The translations under genes and the position numbers were made by a program. From Halomonas sp. M4R1S46 (GTDB taxonomy: Bacteria; Pseudomonadota; Gammaproteobacteria; Pseudomonadales; Halomonadaceae): DNA of 64,000 nt. The stretch is from positions 1,302,001-1,366,000 of the forward strand of contig NZ_CP107008.1 of NCBI RefSeq assembly GCF_025725685.1. Direction: 5' to 3'. Each line of letters begins with the position of its first letter. Position 1 is the first letter of the stretch. Below are positions 1 to 7,664 of the stretch, in pieces. Under the pieces are notes generated by a model. The model was not told the DNA's origin and searched no databases. It saw nothing but the letters and a program-made list of their open reading frames with translations.

Positions 1-477
1 GAGGCCGACTGCCTGGCCTGGCTCGCCGAGCGCCTCGGCGGCGAGGAGGAGGCCCGTTTCTGGTGGCAGGCCGCCGGCGGCCTGCCGCTGCGCGCCCTGG
101 AGCTCGCCGAGCCGGACGCCCGGGGGCTGCGCCAGCAGCTGCACGAGACCTTCGACGCCCTGGTGCGGGGCGCCGAGCCGGTGGCCGAGGCCGCCCGCCT
201 GGATCGCCAGTCCATCGACGCCATCCTGTGGTACGGTATCGCCTGGCTCGAGGACCTGATTCGCCTGGGCCTGTCCGGGGCCACCGCGGCGTTGCGCAAT
301 CCCGACCTGCTGCCGCTGTATCGCCAGGCGGTCAAGAATGGCCGGGTCCGCGACTGGTTCCGCCTCCTGGACTATGCTCGCGAACAACGGCGCCTGCTGG
401 CCGAGGGCGGCAATCCCAACCCTCAGCTGGTGCTCGAGGCCTGGCTGGTCCGCTGGTCCGCGCTGCTGCGCTCTTGA
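1..477 (+). CDS. holB: DNA polymerase III delta' subunit, C-terminal part (5' truncated by window)
   Basis: The reading frame is open from base 1 and ends at the stop at 475-477, giving 158 residues of a longer protein whose start lies outside the window. The segment is all-helical and contains a GGLPLRALEL stretch typical of the clamp-loader C-terminal region, followed by the helical collar domain. Delta' is the stator of the clamp loader and helps load the beta clamp at primed DNA. The following pilZ and tatD-type genes match the holB-pilZ-tatD order known in Pseudomonas, which supports the call. The AAA+ motifs are upstream and cannot be seen, so identification rests on this C-terminal part and on context. 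Confidence 0.85.
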   Translation, partial: EADCLAWLAERLGGEEEARFWWQAAGGLPLRALELAEPDARGLRQQLHETFDALVRGAEPVAEAARLDRQSIDAILWYGIAWLEDLIRLGLSGATAALRNPDLLPLYRQAVKNGRVRDWFRLLDYAREQRRLLAEGGNPNPQLVLEAWLVRWSALLRS

Positions 478-505
478 CGATAGACTGCCCGAGGAGGCTC
501 GCTCG

Positions 506-841
506 ATGGCCGCACAAAAAGCCCTGTCCCTGACCATCCAGGATATCCCGACCCTGCTCTCGGCCTACATGCCGGCGTTGGAGCGAGGCGGCATCTTCGT
601 GCCCACCCGGGAGCGCTACGAGCTCGGCCAGGAGGTCTTCCTGCTGCTGACCCTGCCCGACGAGACCGAACGGGTGCCGGTGACCGGTCGGGTCGTGTGG
701 GTCTCCCCGGAGGGCGTCTCCGGGCGCCGGGTGCCGGGCATCGGCATCCACTTCAGCGCCGAGGACCAGGGGGTGCGCGACCATATCGAGAACCTGCTGG
801 CCGGCCAGCTGGACAAGGGCGCCCCGACCTACACGCTCTGA
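506..841 (+). CDS. pilZ: PilZ domain protein, type IV pilus biogenesis type
   Basis: This is a 111-residue, single-domain PilZ protein. A GAGGAGG ribosome binding site lies 8 bases before the ATG at 506, so I prefer it to longer in-frame starts that would run into holB. The six-stranded barrel region spans roughly residues 25-85. The c-di-GMP-binding RxxxR and (D/N)xSxxG motifs of canonical PilZ receptors are not apparent. That is also true of the founding PilZ of Pseudomonas, which is needed for twitching pili and lies next to holB. The role in pilus assembly is inferred from family and synteny; no pilus genes are in the window. A 7-base repeat array begins at the base directly after the stop codon. 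Confidence 0.85.
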   Translation: MAAQKALSLTIQDIPTLLSAYMPALERGGIFVPTRERYELGQEVFLLLTLPDETERVPVTGRVVWVSPEGVSGRRVPGIGIHFSAEDQGVRDHIENLLAGQLDKGAPTYTL

Positions 842-925
842 CGAGCTTCGAGCTTCGAGCTTCGAGCTTCGAGCTTCGAGCTTCGAGCTTCGAGCTTCGA
901 GCTTCGAGCTTCGAGCTTCGAGCTT
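842..925 (+). repeat. Heptamer tandem array, 12 x CGAGCTT
   Basis: Twelve perfect copies of the 7-base unit CGAGCTT run without a mismatch for 84 bases, starting at the first base after the pilZ stop codon and ending 39 bases before the next ATG. The unit differs by one base from the CCAGCTT unit of two other arrays in this window. Each unit contains AGCT, so neighbouring units could pair into weak hairpins. The array has no obvious terminator T-run and no coding potential I would trust. Function is unknown. Confidence 0.97.
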
Positions 926-964
926 CGCTGAAGCACCCATTTAACAGCTAGCCGAAATTACCGC

Positions 965-1795
965 ATGTTCATCGATTCCCACTGCCATCTCGACCGCCTC
1001 GATCCCCGCAGCCACGACGGCGATGTCGCCGCGGCCCTGGACGCCGCCCGGGCCCGCGACGTGCGCCAGTTCCTGGCCATCGCCGTCACCCTGGAGGAGG
1101 TGCCGGGGATCGCCGCCCTGGCCCGGGCGCATGACGACGTGGTGATCTCCGCCGGGGTCCACCCCCTCCACCAGGTGCCCGAGGAGCCCAGCGTGGCCGC
1201 CATCAAGGACTGCGCCGAGCGCTTCGAGGCGGTGGCCATCGGCGAGACCGGCCTCGACTACCACTACGAGGGCGTGCCCCGCGAGGTCCAGCACGAGCGC
1301 TTCCGTCGCCACCTGGTCGCGGCCACCGAGCTCGAACTGCCGGTGATCATCCACACCCGGGAGGCCCGGGAAGACACCCTGGCGCTGATCCGCGAACACG
1401 TGGACCCCCGGGTGGGGGGCGTGCTGCACTGCTTCACCGAGGACCTGGACATGGCCCGGGAGGCGGTCGCCAACGGCTTCTACATCTCGCTGTCGGGCAT
1501 CGTCACCTTCCGCAACGCCCATGCGATCCGCGAGCTGGCCCGGCGCCTGCCGCTGGACCGCCTGCTGATCGAGACCGACAGCCCCTACCTGGCCCCGGTG
1601 CCCCATCGTGGCAAGCCCAACGAGCCGGCCTGGGTCGTGGAGGTGGCCGAGTGCATCGCCGCCGAACGGGGCATCAGCGTCGAGGAGGTGGCCATGCAGA
1701 CCACCGCCAACTTCTATCGCCTGTTCCGGGCGGCCGTCCCCGAGGCGCCGGCCGAGATTCGCGAGACCCTGGCCCAGGCCGGCCTGGTGGGCTAG
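965..1795 (+). CDS. TatD-family metal-dependent deoxyribonuclease/hydrolase
   Basis: A 276-residue TIM-barrel amidohydrolase of the TatD/YcfH group. Metal ligands are visible in order: HxH at residues 6-8, the GETGLDY motif with Glu94, His130 in IIHTR, His155 in LHCF, and Asp205 in ETDSPYL. These are the family's full two-metal set, so the enzyme should be active. Family members are 3'-5' exonucleases/DNases. The order holB-pilZ-tatD is conserved in pseudomonads. The exact paralogue (TatD, YcfH or YjjV type) cannot be fixed from sequence alone; the location next to holB is typical of the YcfH type. Confidence 0.9.
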   Translation: MFIDSHCHLDRLDPRSHDGDVAAALDAARARDVRQFLAIAVTLEEVPGIAALARAHDDVVISAGVHPLHQVPEEPSVAAIKDCAERFEAVAIGETGLDYHYEGVPREVQHERFRRHLVAATELELPVIIHTREAREDTLALIREHVDPRVGGVLHCFTEDLDMAREAVANGFYISLSGIVTFRNAHAIRELARRLPLDRLLIETDSPYLAPVPHRGKPNEPAWVVEVAECIAAERGISVEEVAMQTTANFYRLFRAAVPEAPAEIRETLAQAGLVG

Positions 1796-1824
1796 CGGCC
1801 GGCGCTGCAAGCGAGGAGGGCAGC

Positions 1825-2364
1825 ATGAACCTGGAGACCCTGCTGGTCGGCATCGAGCCGGAGGGCGAGATTCCCCCGCTGGAGCGCTGGGCGCCGGAGC
1901 GGGTCGGCGAGATGGACCTCACCATCGCCGCCGACGGCCGCTGGATCCACGAGGGCGGCGTGATCTCCCGGCCGCGGCTGGTACGCCTGCTGTCCACCAT
2001 CCTGCGTCGCGAGACCGATGGTGACTACTACCTGGTGACCCCCGTGGAGAAGCAGCGCATCCGGGTCGAGGACCGTCCCTTCGTCATCGTCGATGCCGAG
2101 CCGGATGCGGCCGGCGACTGGTGGCTCACCACCAATGTCGGCGACCGGCTGCGCCTCGACGACGCCCATCGCCTGGTCGTCACGACCACGCCGCGGGGCG
2201 AGGCGGTGCCCGAGGTGCCGGTCCGCTTCGGCCTCGCCGCACGCCTGGGACGCAACGTCTTCTACCGCCTGGCGGAGCTCGCCGAACGGCGCGGCGAGAC
2301 GCTCGGCCTGACCAGCGGCGGCATCTGGCAGCCGCTGGGGCGGCTGGACGACGAGGCACCATGA
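1825..2364 (+). CDS. DUF1285 family protein
   Basis: A 179-residue cytoplasmic protein beginning at the ATG at 1825, preceded by GAGGAGG. The pattern (ERWAPE near residue 20, WIHEGGVISRPRLVRLLSTILRR at residues 40-60, then a beta-rich region with DRPFVIVDAE and VGD) is what I know as the DUF1285 family, found downstream of tatD-type genes in pseudomonads. No catalytic motif, signal peptide or membrane segment is visible. The biochemical role is not established. Its stop overlaps the ATG of the following helicase gene (ATGA at 2361), so the two are translationally coupled. Confidence 0.75.
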   Translation: MNLETLLVGIEPEGEIPPLERWAPERVGEMDLTIAADGRWIHEGGVISRPRLVRLLSTILRRETDGDYYLVTPVEKQRIRVEDRPFVIVDAEPDAAGDWWLTTNVGDRLRLDDAHRLVVTTTPRGEAVPEVPVRFGLAARLGRNVFYRLAELAERRGETLGLTSGGIWQPLGRLDDEAP

Positions 2365-4553
2365 GGCTGACGCCGGAGCAGCGGGCCGTGGTCGGCCATC
2401 CGGGCGGCCACGCCCGGGTGGCGGCCGTGGCCGGGGCGGGCAAGACCACCACCATGGTGGCCCGGGTCCTGCACCTGCTCGAACGGGGCGTGGCGCCGGG
2501 GCGGATCCTGGTGCTGATGTTCAACCGCTCGGCCCGGGAGGACTTCCAGGCTCGGCTGGCGGCCATGGCGCCGGCCGGCCAGCCGCTGCCCGACGTGCGC
2601 ACCTTCCATTCCCTCGGGCATCGCCTCTCCCGGAGCCTGACCCGCTGGGGCGCGCTCGCCCCCCGGCAGCTGCTCACCGCCGACTGGCAACTGGAGCGGC
2701 TGCTGCGCCATGCCACCCAGCAGGCCCTGCAGGAGCTGCCCGAGCCCGGCGAGGCGGCACTGGAGGCCGAGAAGCTCGAGGCCCTGGCCCACTTCTGCGG
2801 CTTGGTGAAGGCGGAGATGGCGAGTCCCGCCGAGCTCTATGCCCGGCTCGACGTCGGCGAGGACAGCGAGCACTTCGTCGCCGCCTTCGAGCACGCCGAG
2901 ACCCTGCTGGCCGAGCAGGGCCTGATGACCTATTCGGATCTGCTGTACCGCCCCCTGCGGGCGCTGGAGGCTGACCCGGCCCTGTGCGGCCGGGTCCAGG
3001 GCTTCCTGGATCACGTCATCATCGACGAGTACCAGGACATCAACCAGGCCCAGCAGCGCCTGCTGGCCGTGCTGGCCGGCCACCAGGCGGCGGTGATGGC
3101 GGTGGGCGACGCCAACCAGTGCATCTACGAGTGGCGCGGGGCGCACCCCGACACCATGCTCGAGAACTTCACCGCCACCTTCGGCGAGGCGCAGGACTAC
3201 CCGCTGTCCACCACCTTCCGCCACGGTCATGCCCTGGCGCTGGCCGCCAATCACGCCATCGCCGCCAACCGGCGCCGCCCCGACCAGCTCTGCCTGGCCG
3301 CGCCCGGCACCCCGGCCACCCGACTGGCGGTGGGGCAGGGGACCCAGGGGCTGCTCGCCGAGCTTGCCGGCTGGCAGCGCCGGAGCCGGGCGCTCGGCGA
3401 GGCCTGCCTGCTGGTGCGCAGCTGGGCCCTGTCGGTGCCCCTGCAGCTGGCCCTGCTGCGCGAGGGAGTGCCCTTCCGGCTGTCCCGGGAGGATCGCTTC
3501 GTGTTTCGCCTGCCCCTGGTGGAGGCCCTGGCCGGCTATTTGATGCTGACGCAGGATGCCGGCCTGCTGCAGGATCCTGGCCACCTGCTGACCCTGCTCG
3601 CCCAGCCCACTCCCTTCGTCGCCCGGGAACGCCTGACGGCGCTGGCCACCCGCCTGGCCGAGACCCAGCGCTGGCCGGAGCGTCACGACCCCCTCCTGAC
3701 CGGCCTCAGGCCCCACCAGCGGCGGACCCTGAAGCGTCGCTGGGCGCTGCTCTGCGAGCTGCCCCGGCATGCCGGCTGGACGCCGGCCCGCTTGCTCGAG
3801 CACGTGATCGAGAGCGTGGAGGCGGAGAAGGTGCTCAAGCGCGCCGCCGCGCGGCGCGACAAGGGCGAGGAGGACGTGCGGCTGCTCGATGTGCTGGTCG
3901 AGCAGGCCGGCGAGGCGTCGGACCTGGCGGCCTTCATCGAGTTGCTGCGCCGGCCGGTGCAGAATCGCGATGACGGGGTGCTGATCACCACGGTGCACGG
4001 CGCCAAGGGCCTGGAGTGGCCGCTGGTGGTGCTGGCGGGCCTCAACGAGGAGGACTTCCCCCACTACACCCGGGACAACCCCTTGACCCCCTCGCGCCTC
4101 GAGGAAGAGCGTCGGCTGTTCTACGTGGCCATCACCCGGGCCCGGGAGCAGCTGGTCATGTTGCATGACGGCGGCGACCACCGGCCCAGTCGCTTCCTGG
4201 ACGAGACCGCCTGGCAGGATGGTCTGCGAGTCGCCGAGCACCTAGCAGGGGAAGGCGAGGGCGAGGCCCCGCTGGCGGTCGCGCATCCGGGCCTGGTACG
4301 CCGCTACGTCGGGGCGCTGGGCCGTTCGCTGTCCATCGAGGCAGCCGCCGTGCCGACGGGGATGCCCCCGGCCGCCGGCGATTTCCGGGTCGGCCAGCGC
4401 CTCACCCATGCCGTGTTCGGCGAGGGCGAGATCAGCGTGGTGGAAGGGGATCCGGACAACCCCGTGATCGAGGTGCGCTTCCGCCAGGCCGGCCGACGCC
4501 GGTTGATCGCCCGCCGGGCGCCCATCGAACTGCTGGAAGGAGAACGTGCATGA
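2361..4553 (+). CDS. UvrD/PcrA-like superfamily 1 ATP-dependent DNA helicase
   Basis: A 730-residue SF1A helicase. Visible motifs are Walker A AGAGKT (residues 24-29), DEYQD (motif II), GDANQCIYEWRGA (motif III), TVHGAKGLEW (motif V) and YVAITRAREQL (motif VI). The last 70 residues form a VGQRLTHAVFGEGEI-type module like the Tudor-fold tail of UvrD/PcrA that binds RNA polymerase. It is likely a DNA repair or replication-restart helicase. It is not a clear match to UvrD, Rep or RecB in overall length and motif wording, so I leave the symbol empty. The start ATG overlaps the upstream stop, and the 3' end overlaps the next ATG (ATGA at 4550). That places DUF1285, the helicase and sseA in one operon. 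Confidence 0.88.
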   Translation: MRLTPEQRAVVGHPGGHARVAAVAGAGKTTTMVARVLHLLERGVAPGRILVLMFNRSAREDFQARLAAMAPAGQPLPDVRTFHSLGHRLSRSLTRWGALAPRQLLTADWQLERLLRHATQQALQELPEPGEAALEAEKLEALAHFCGLVKAEMASPAELYARLDVGEDSEHFVAAFEHAETLLAEQGLMTYSDLLYRPLRALEADPALCGRVQGFLDHVIIDEYQDINQAQQRLLAVLAGHQAAVMAVGDANQCIYEWRGAHPDTMLENFTATFGEAQDYPLSTTFRHGHALALAANHAIAANRRRPDQLCLAAPGTPATRLAVGQGTQGLLAELAGWQRRSRALGEACLLVRSWALSVPLQLALLREGVPFRLSREDRFVFRLPLVEALAGYLMLTQDAGLLQDPGHLLTLLAQPTPFVARERLTALATRLAETQRWPERHDPLLTGLRPHQRRTLKRRWALLCELPRHAGWTPARLLEHVIESVEAEKVLKRAAARRDKGEEDVRLLDVLVEQAGEASDLAAFIELLRRPVQNRDDGVLITTVHGAKGLEWPLVVLAGLNEEDFPHYTRDNPLTPSRLEEERRLFYVAITRAREQLVMLHDGGDHRPSRFLDETAWQDGLRVAEHLAGEGEGEAPLAVAHPGLVRRYVGALGRSLSIEAAAVPTGMPPAAGDFRVGQRLTHAVFGEGEISVVEGDPDNPVIEVRFRQAGRRRLIARRAPIELLEGERA

Positions 4554-5377
4554 GCAGGGTGTTGATCGAGGCCGGCGAGCTGGCCCGGGCCCTCGAGGGG
4601 GAGACCCCGCCGCTGGTGCTGGACTGCCGGGCGCGGCTGGGCGACCCCGAGGCCGGCGACCGGCTGTGGCGCGAGGGCCATGTGCCCGGCAGCCAGCACC
4701 TGGATCTCGACCGGGACCTGGCCGCGCCCGCCGGCGCGGGCGGGCGCCATCCGTTGCCCGCGCCGGCGGCCTTCACCGCGGTGATCCAGCGGCTGGGCAT
4801 CACCCCCGGGCGACCGGTGGTGGTCTACGACGACCAGGGTGGCCAGCTGGCCGCGGCCCGCGCCTGGTGGATGCTGGCCTGCTGGGCGGGCCATCCCGAG
4901 GTGCGCGCGCTCGATGGCGGCCTGCGGGCCTGGCAGGACGCCGGCGGCGAGCTGCCGCTGGGCCGCGAGTCCGCCCCCGAGCCCAGCGACTGGACCCCGC
5001 GCTATCGCGACGACGCCCGGGTCGGCGCCGACGAGGTGTTCTCCGGTCGCGCCCTCAAGGTGGACGCCCGCACCCGGGAGCGCTTCCGCGGTGAGGCCGA
5101 GCCCGTGGACCCGGTGGCGGGGCACATCCCCGGGGCGGTGTGCCGGCCGAGTGCCGAGAACCTCGACGAGAGCGGCCGCTTCAAGGTCCCCGAGGTGCTG
5201 GACGCGGAGCTCCCCGAAGGCGAGACGGTCATCGCCTATTGCGGCTCCGGCGTCACCGCCTGTCACGACATCCTCGCCTATGCCGTCGCCGGCCGGCCAC
5301 TGCCGCGCCTCTACGCCGGCTCCTGGAGCGAATGGATCCGCGACCCCAGGCGCCCCATCGCCCGCGGAGATCGCTAG
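4550..5377 (+). CDS. sseA: 3-mercaptopyruvate/thiosulfate sulfurtransferase
   Basis: A 275-residue tandem rhodanese. The N-terminal inactive domain covers about residues 1-135 and the C-terminal active domain about 155-270. The active-site loop CGSGVTA starts at Cys231; this loop sequence is that of mercaptopyruvate sulfurtransferases of the SseA type rather than of thiosulfate-preferring rhodaneses. The enzyme transfers sulfane sulfur from 3-mercaptopyruvate to thiol or cyanide acceptors in the cytoplasm. It is translationally coupled to the helicase gene by an ATGA overlap. Confidence 0.88.
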   Translation: MSRVLIEAGELARALEGETPPLVLDCRARLGDPEAGDRLWREGHVPGSQHLDLDRDLAAPAGAGGRHPLPAPAAFTAVIQRLGITPGRPVVVYDDQGGQLAAARAWWMLACWAGHPEVRALDGGLRAWQDAGGELPLGRESAPEPSDWTPRYRDDARVGADEVFSGRALKVDARTRERFRGEAEPVDPVAGHIPGAVCRPSAENLDESGRFKVPEVLDAELPEGETVIAYCGSGVTACHDILAYAVAGRPLPRLYAGSWSEWIRDPRRPIARGDR

Positions 5378-5482
5378 TGTCGCCGCGATGAGACGCGTTG
5401 AGCCGCCGCTGGCCAGCGTCTACCCTGACCTCGGTGCTTCCCGCAGCGTGCGGAGATGGGCAGCGGAGGGAGTGGCGATAAC

Positions 5483-6460
5483 GTGGCGAGCAAGAACTTT
5501 GCGTTGATTGGCGCCGCCGGCTATATCGCGCCGCGTCATATGCAGGCCATCAAGGCCACCGGCAACGCCCTGGTGGCGGCCTACGACATCAACGACTCGG
5601 TGGGCATCATCGACTCGGTGTCCCCCGACTGCGCCTTCTTCACCGAATTCGAGTCCTTCCTCGAGCATGCCTGGCGTCTCAGGCGCCGGGGGGAGGGCGC
5701 CCTGGACTACGTCGTCGTCTGTTCCCCCAATCATCTCCACGGTGCCCATGTGATGGCCGGCCTGCAGCTGGGGTGCGACGTGATCTGCGAGAAGCCCCTG
5801 GTGCCCACCCCGGACCAGCTCGACGAGCTGCGCTGCGGAGAGACGGAGACCGGACGACGCGTCTATAGCATCATGCAGTTGCGCCACCATCCCGCGATCC
5901 ATGCGCTGCGCGACAAGGTGGTCGCGGAGGCGAGTGGCGCCAAGCACGAGGTGGAGCTCACCTACATCACCTCCCGGGGGCCCTGGTACCTGGCGAGCTG
6001 GAAGGGCGACCCGCGCAAGTCGTTCGGCGTGGTGGCCGATATCGGCGTGCACTTCTTCGACATGCTGCATCTGGTGTTCGGCGAGCTGGAGCGCCTGGTG
6101 CTGCACTATAGCGACGATCGCAAGGCCGCCGGCTACCTGGAGTACGAGCAGGCCAGGGTGCGCTGGTTCCTCTCCATCGATGCCGAGGACCTGCCGGAGG
6201 AGGTGCGCGGGTATCGATCCACCCATCGCGCCATCCTCTGCGACGGCGAGGCCTTCGAGTTCTCCAGCGGCTTCGAGGACCTGCATACGGTCAGCTACCG
6301 GGAAGTGCTGGCCGGGCGCGGCTTCGGCATCGACGCCGTGCGTCACTGCCTGCAGACCGTCCATGCCATCCGCGGGACGCACCCCGAGGCCCCCCGGAAG
6401 GGTGAGGGACATCCCCGGCTCCTGGCCCTGGCGTGCAACAACCCGGGCGTAGGATCATGA
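5483..6460 (+). CDS. Gfo/Idh/MocA oxidoreductase, WlbA/WbpB-like UDP-N-acetylhexosaminuronate 3-dehydrogenase
   Basis: This protein opens with ASKNFALIGAAGYIAPRH, a Rossmann fingerprint characteristic of the WlbA/WbpB group, and carries the EKPL motif of Gfo/Idh/MocA enzymes plus a DIGVHFFDML segment. WlbA and WbpB oxidise the 3-hydroxyl of UDP-GlcNAc-uronate in the route to UDP-2,3-diacetamido uronic acids for O-antigen. I chose the GTG at 5483, with GGAGGG 12 bases upstream, giving 325 residues. The in-frame ATG at 5456 would add nine non-conserved residues. The next gene, an aminotransferase, overlaps it (ATGA at 6457), as expected for a dehydrogenase-transaminase pair. Substrate assignment is by family. 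Confidence 0.82.
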   Translation: MASKNFALIGAAGYIAPRHMQAIKATGNALVAAYDINDSVGIIDSVSPDCAFFTEFESFLEHAWRLRRRGEGALDYVVVCSPNHLHGAHVMAGLQLGCDVICEKPLVPTPDQLDELRCGETETGRRVYSIMQLRHHPAIHALRDKVVAEASGAKHEVELTYITSRGPWYLASWKGDPRKSFGVVADIGVHFFDMLHLVFGELERLVLHYSDDRKAAGYLEYEQARVRWFLSIDAEDLPEEVRGYRSTHRAILCDGEAFEFSSGFEDLHTVSYREVLAGRGFGIDAVRHCLQTVHAIRGTHPEAPRKGEGHPRLLALACNNPGVGS

Positions 6461-7551
6461 TGCCGTTCGTCGATCTGGGGGCCCAGCAGGCGCGCCTCGG
6501 GTTGCGGCTCGAGGCCGCCATCCGGGCGGTCCTGGCCCATGGCCGCTACGTGCTCGGCCCGGAGGTGGAGGTACTGGAGCGGCGCCTGGCCCGGCGGGTC
6601 GGGGTCGCCCACTGCATCACCTGCGCCAGCGGCACCGACGCCCTGCAGATCGCCCTGCGGGGGCTCGGTGTCGGCGCCGGTGACGAGGTGATCGTGCCCG
6701 GGTTCAGTTTCGTCGCCACGGCGGAGAGCGTGGCCCTGGTCGGCGCCCGGCCGGTCTACGTGGACATCGATCCGCACACCTATCTGCTCGACCCGGCCTA
6801 TCTGGAGGCGGCGATCACCCCGCGTACCAGGGCCATCATGCCGGTCTCGCTGTTCGGCCAGTGCGCCGACATGGCGGCATTGGCGGTCGTCGCCCGGCGC
6901 CACGGGCTGGCGGTGCTCGAGGACGCCGCCCAGAGCTTCGGGGCCAGCCGGTATGGCCGTTCCTCCTGCGGCCTGAGCCGGGTCGCGGCCACCAGCTTCT
7001 TTCCCAGCAAGCCGCTGGGCGCCTACGGCGACGGCGGGGCCCTGTTCACCGACGATGCCGACCTGGCCGAGACCCTGCGCAGCATCGCCCGCCATGGCGA
7101 GGCGGGCCGCTACCACCATGTGCGACTGGGGATGAACAGCCGCCTGGATACCCTCCAGGCGGCGATCCTGCTGGTGAAGCTCGACGCGTTCGACGAGGAA
7201 CTACGCCGTCGCCGGCGAGTGGCCGCACGCTACGACCGTCTGCTCGCCGAGCTGCCGGTCGGACGCCCGGTGGTCGCGCCCGGCAACGTCAGTGTCCATG
7301 CCCAGTACGGCATCCAGGTAGCCGAGCGGGACCGGGTTCAGGCGCGCATGGACGAGGCGGGCATTCCCACCGCCATCCACTACCCGATTCCGCTGTATCG
7401 ACAGCCGGCGCTGGCCGACCCCCGGTCTCGGCTGCCGGCCTGTGAGGCGGTATGCCAGCGCATCCTCAGCCTGCCTATGCATCCCTACCTGGAGGCCGCG
7501 CAGCAGGAGCGGGTGGTGGAGGCGCTGCGCCAGGCTTCGCCTGGAGTTTGA
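6457..7551 (+). CDS. DegT/DnrJ/EryC1 aminotransferase, WbpE/WlbC-like
   Basis: A 364-residue PLP-dependent sugar aminotransferase. The PLP-binding lysine is Lys185 in SFFPSKPLGAYGDGG; the CASGTDAL loop (residues 56-63) and EDAAQSFGA (155-163) are also family hallmarks. Two ATG codons lie in tandem at 6457 and 6460; the first overlaps the upstream stop. Paired with the WlbA/WbpB-like dehydrogenase it would aminate the 3-keto sugar, giving a 3-amino-3-deoxy uronate. No acetyltransferase (WbpD/WlbB), epimerase or glycosyltransferase is adjacent, so the rest of the pathway must be elsewhere. The stop codon TGA is formed at the edge of a repeat element that starts at 7551. Confidence 0.85.
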   Translation: MMPFVDLGAQQARLGLRLEAAIRAVLAHGRYVLGPEVEVLERRLARRVGVAHCITCASGTDALQIALRGLGVGAGDEVIVPGFSFVATAESVALVGARPVYVDIDPHTYLLDPAYLEAAITPRTRAIMPVSLFGQCADMAALAVVARRHGLAVLEDAAQSFGASRYGRSSCGLSRVAATSFFPSKPLGAYGDGGALFTDDADLAETLRSIARHGEAGRYHHVRLGMNSRLDTLQAAILLVKLDAFDEELRRRRRVAARYDRLLAELPVGRPVVAPGNVSVHAQYGIQVAERDRVQARMDEAGIPTAIHYPIPLYRQPALADPRSRLPACEAVCQRILSLPMHPYLEAAQQERVVEALRQASPGV

Positions 7552-7650
7552 AGAGCGGCGCTTCGCGCCTGGAAGCTTGAAGCTGGAAGAAAACCTTTGA
7601 CCCGGCTTCAGAGGGCAACATCATGAAGCCTTCCAGCTTCCAGCTCCCGG
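7551..7650 (+). repeat. Stop-codon-associated repeat element (hairpin core, spacer, inverted heptamers)
   Basis: The element starts with a 26-base core (7551-7576, beginning AAGAGCGGCG) that recurs at 20216 and 34709. The core holds a short stem GGCGC/GCGCC at 7557-7569. It is followed by AGCTTGAAGCTGGAAG, a spacer, and then CTTCCAGCTTCCAGCTC (two heptamer-like units at 7633-7646), which is the inverted counterpart of the left arm. The whole 100 bases lie between two convergent genes and can fold into one long stem. It may therefore serve as a bidirectional terminator, although no long T-run is present. Confidence 0.75.
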
Positions 7651-7664
7651 CGCAGCCGGGGCGT

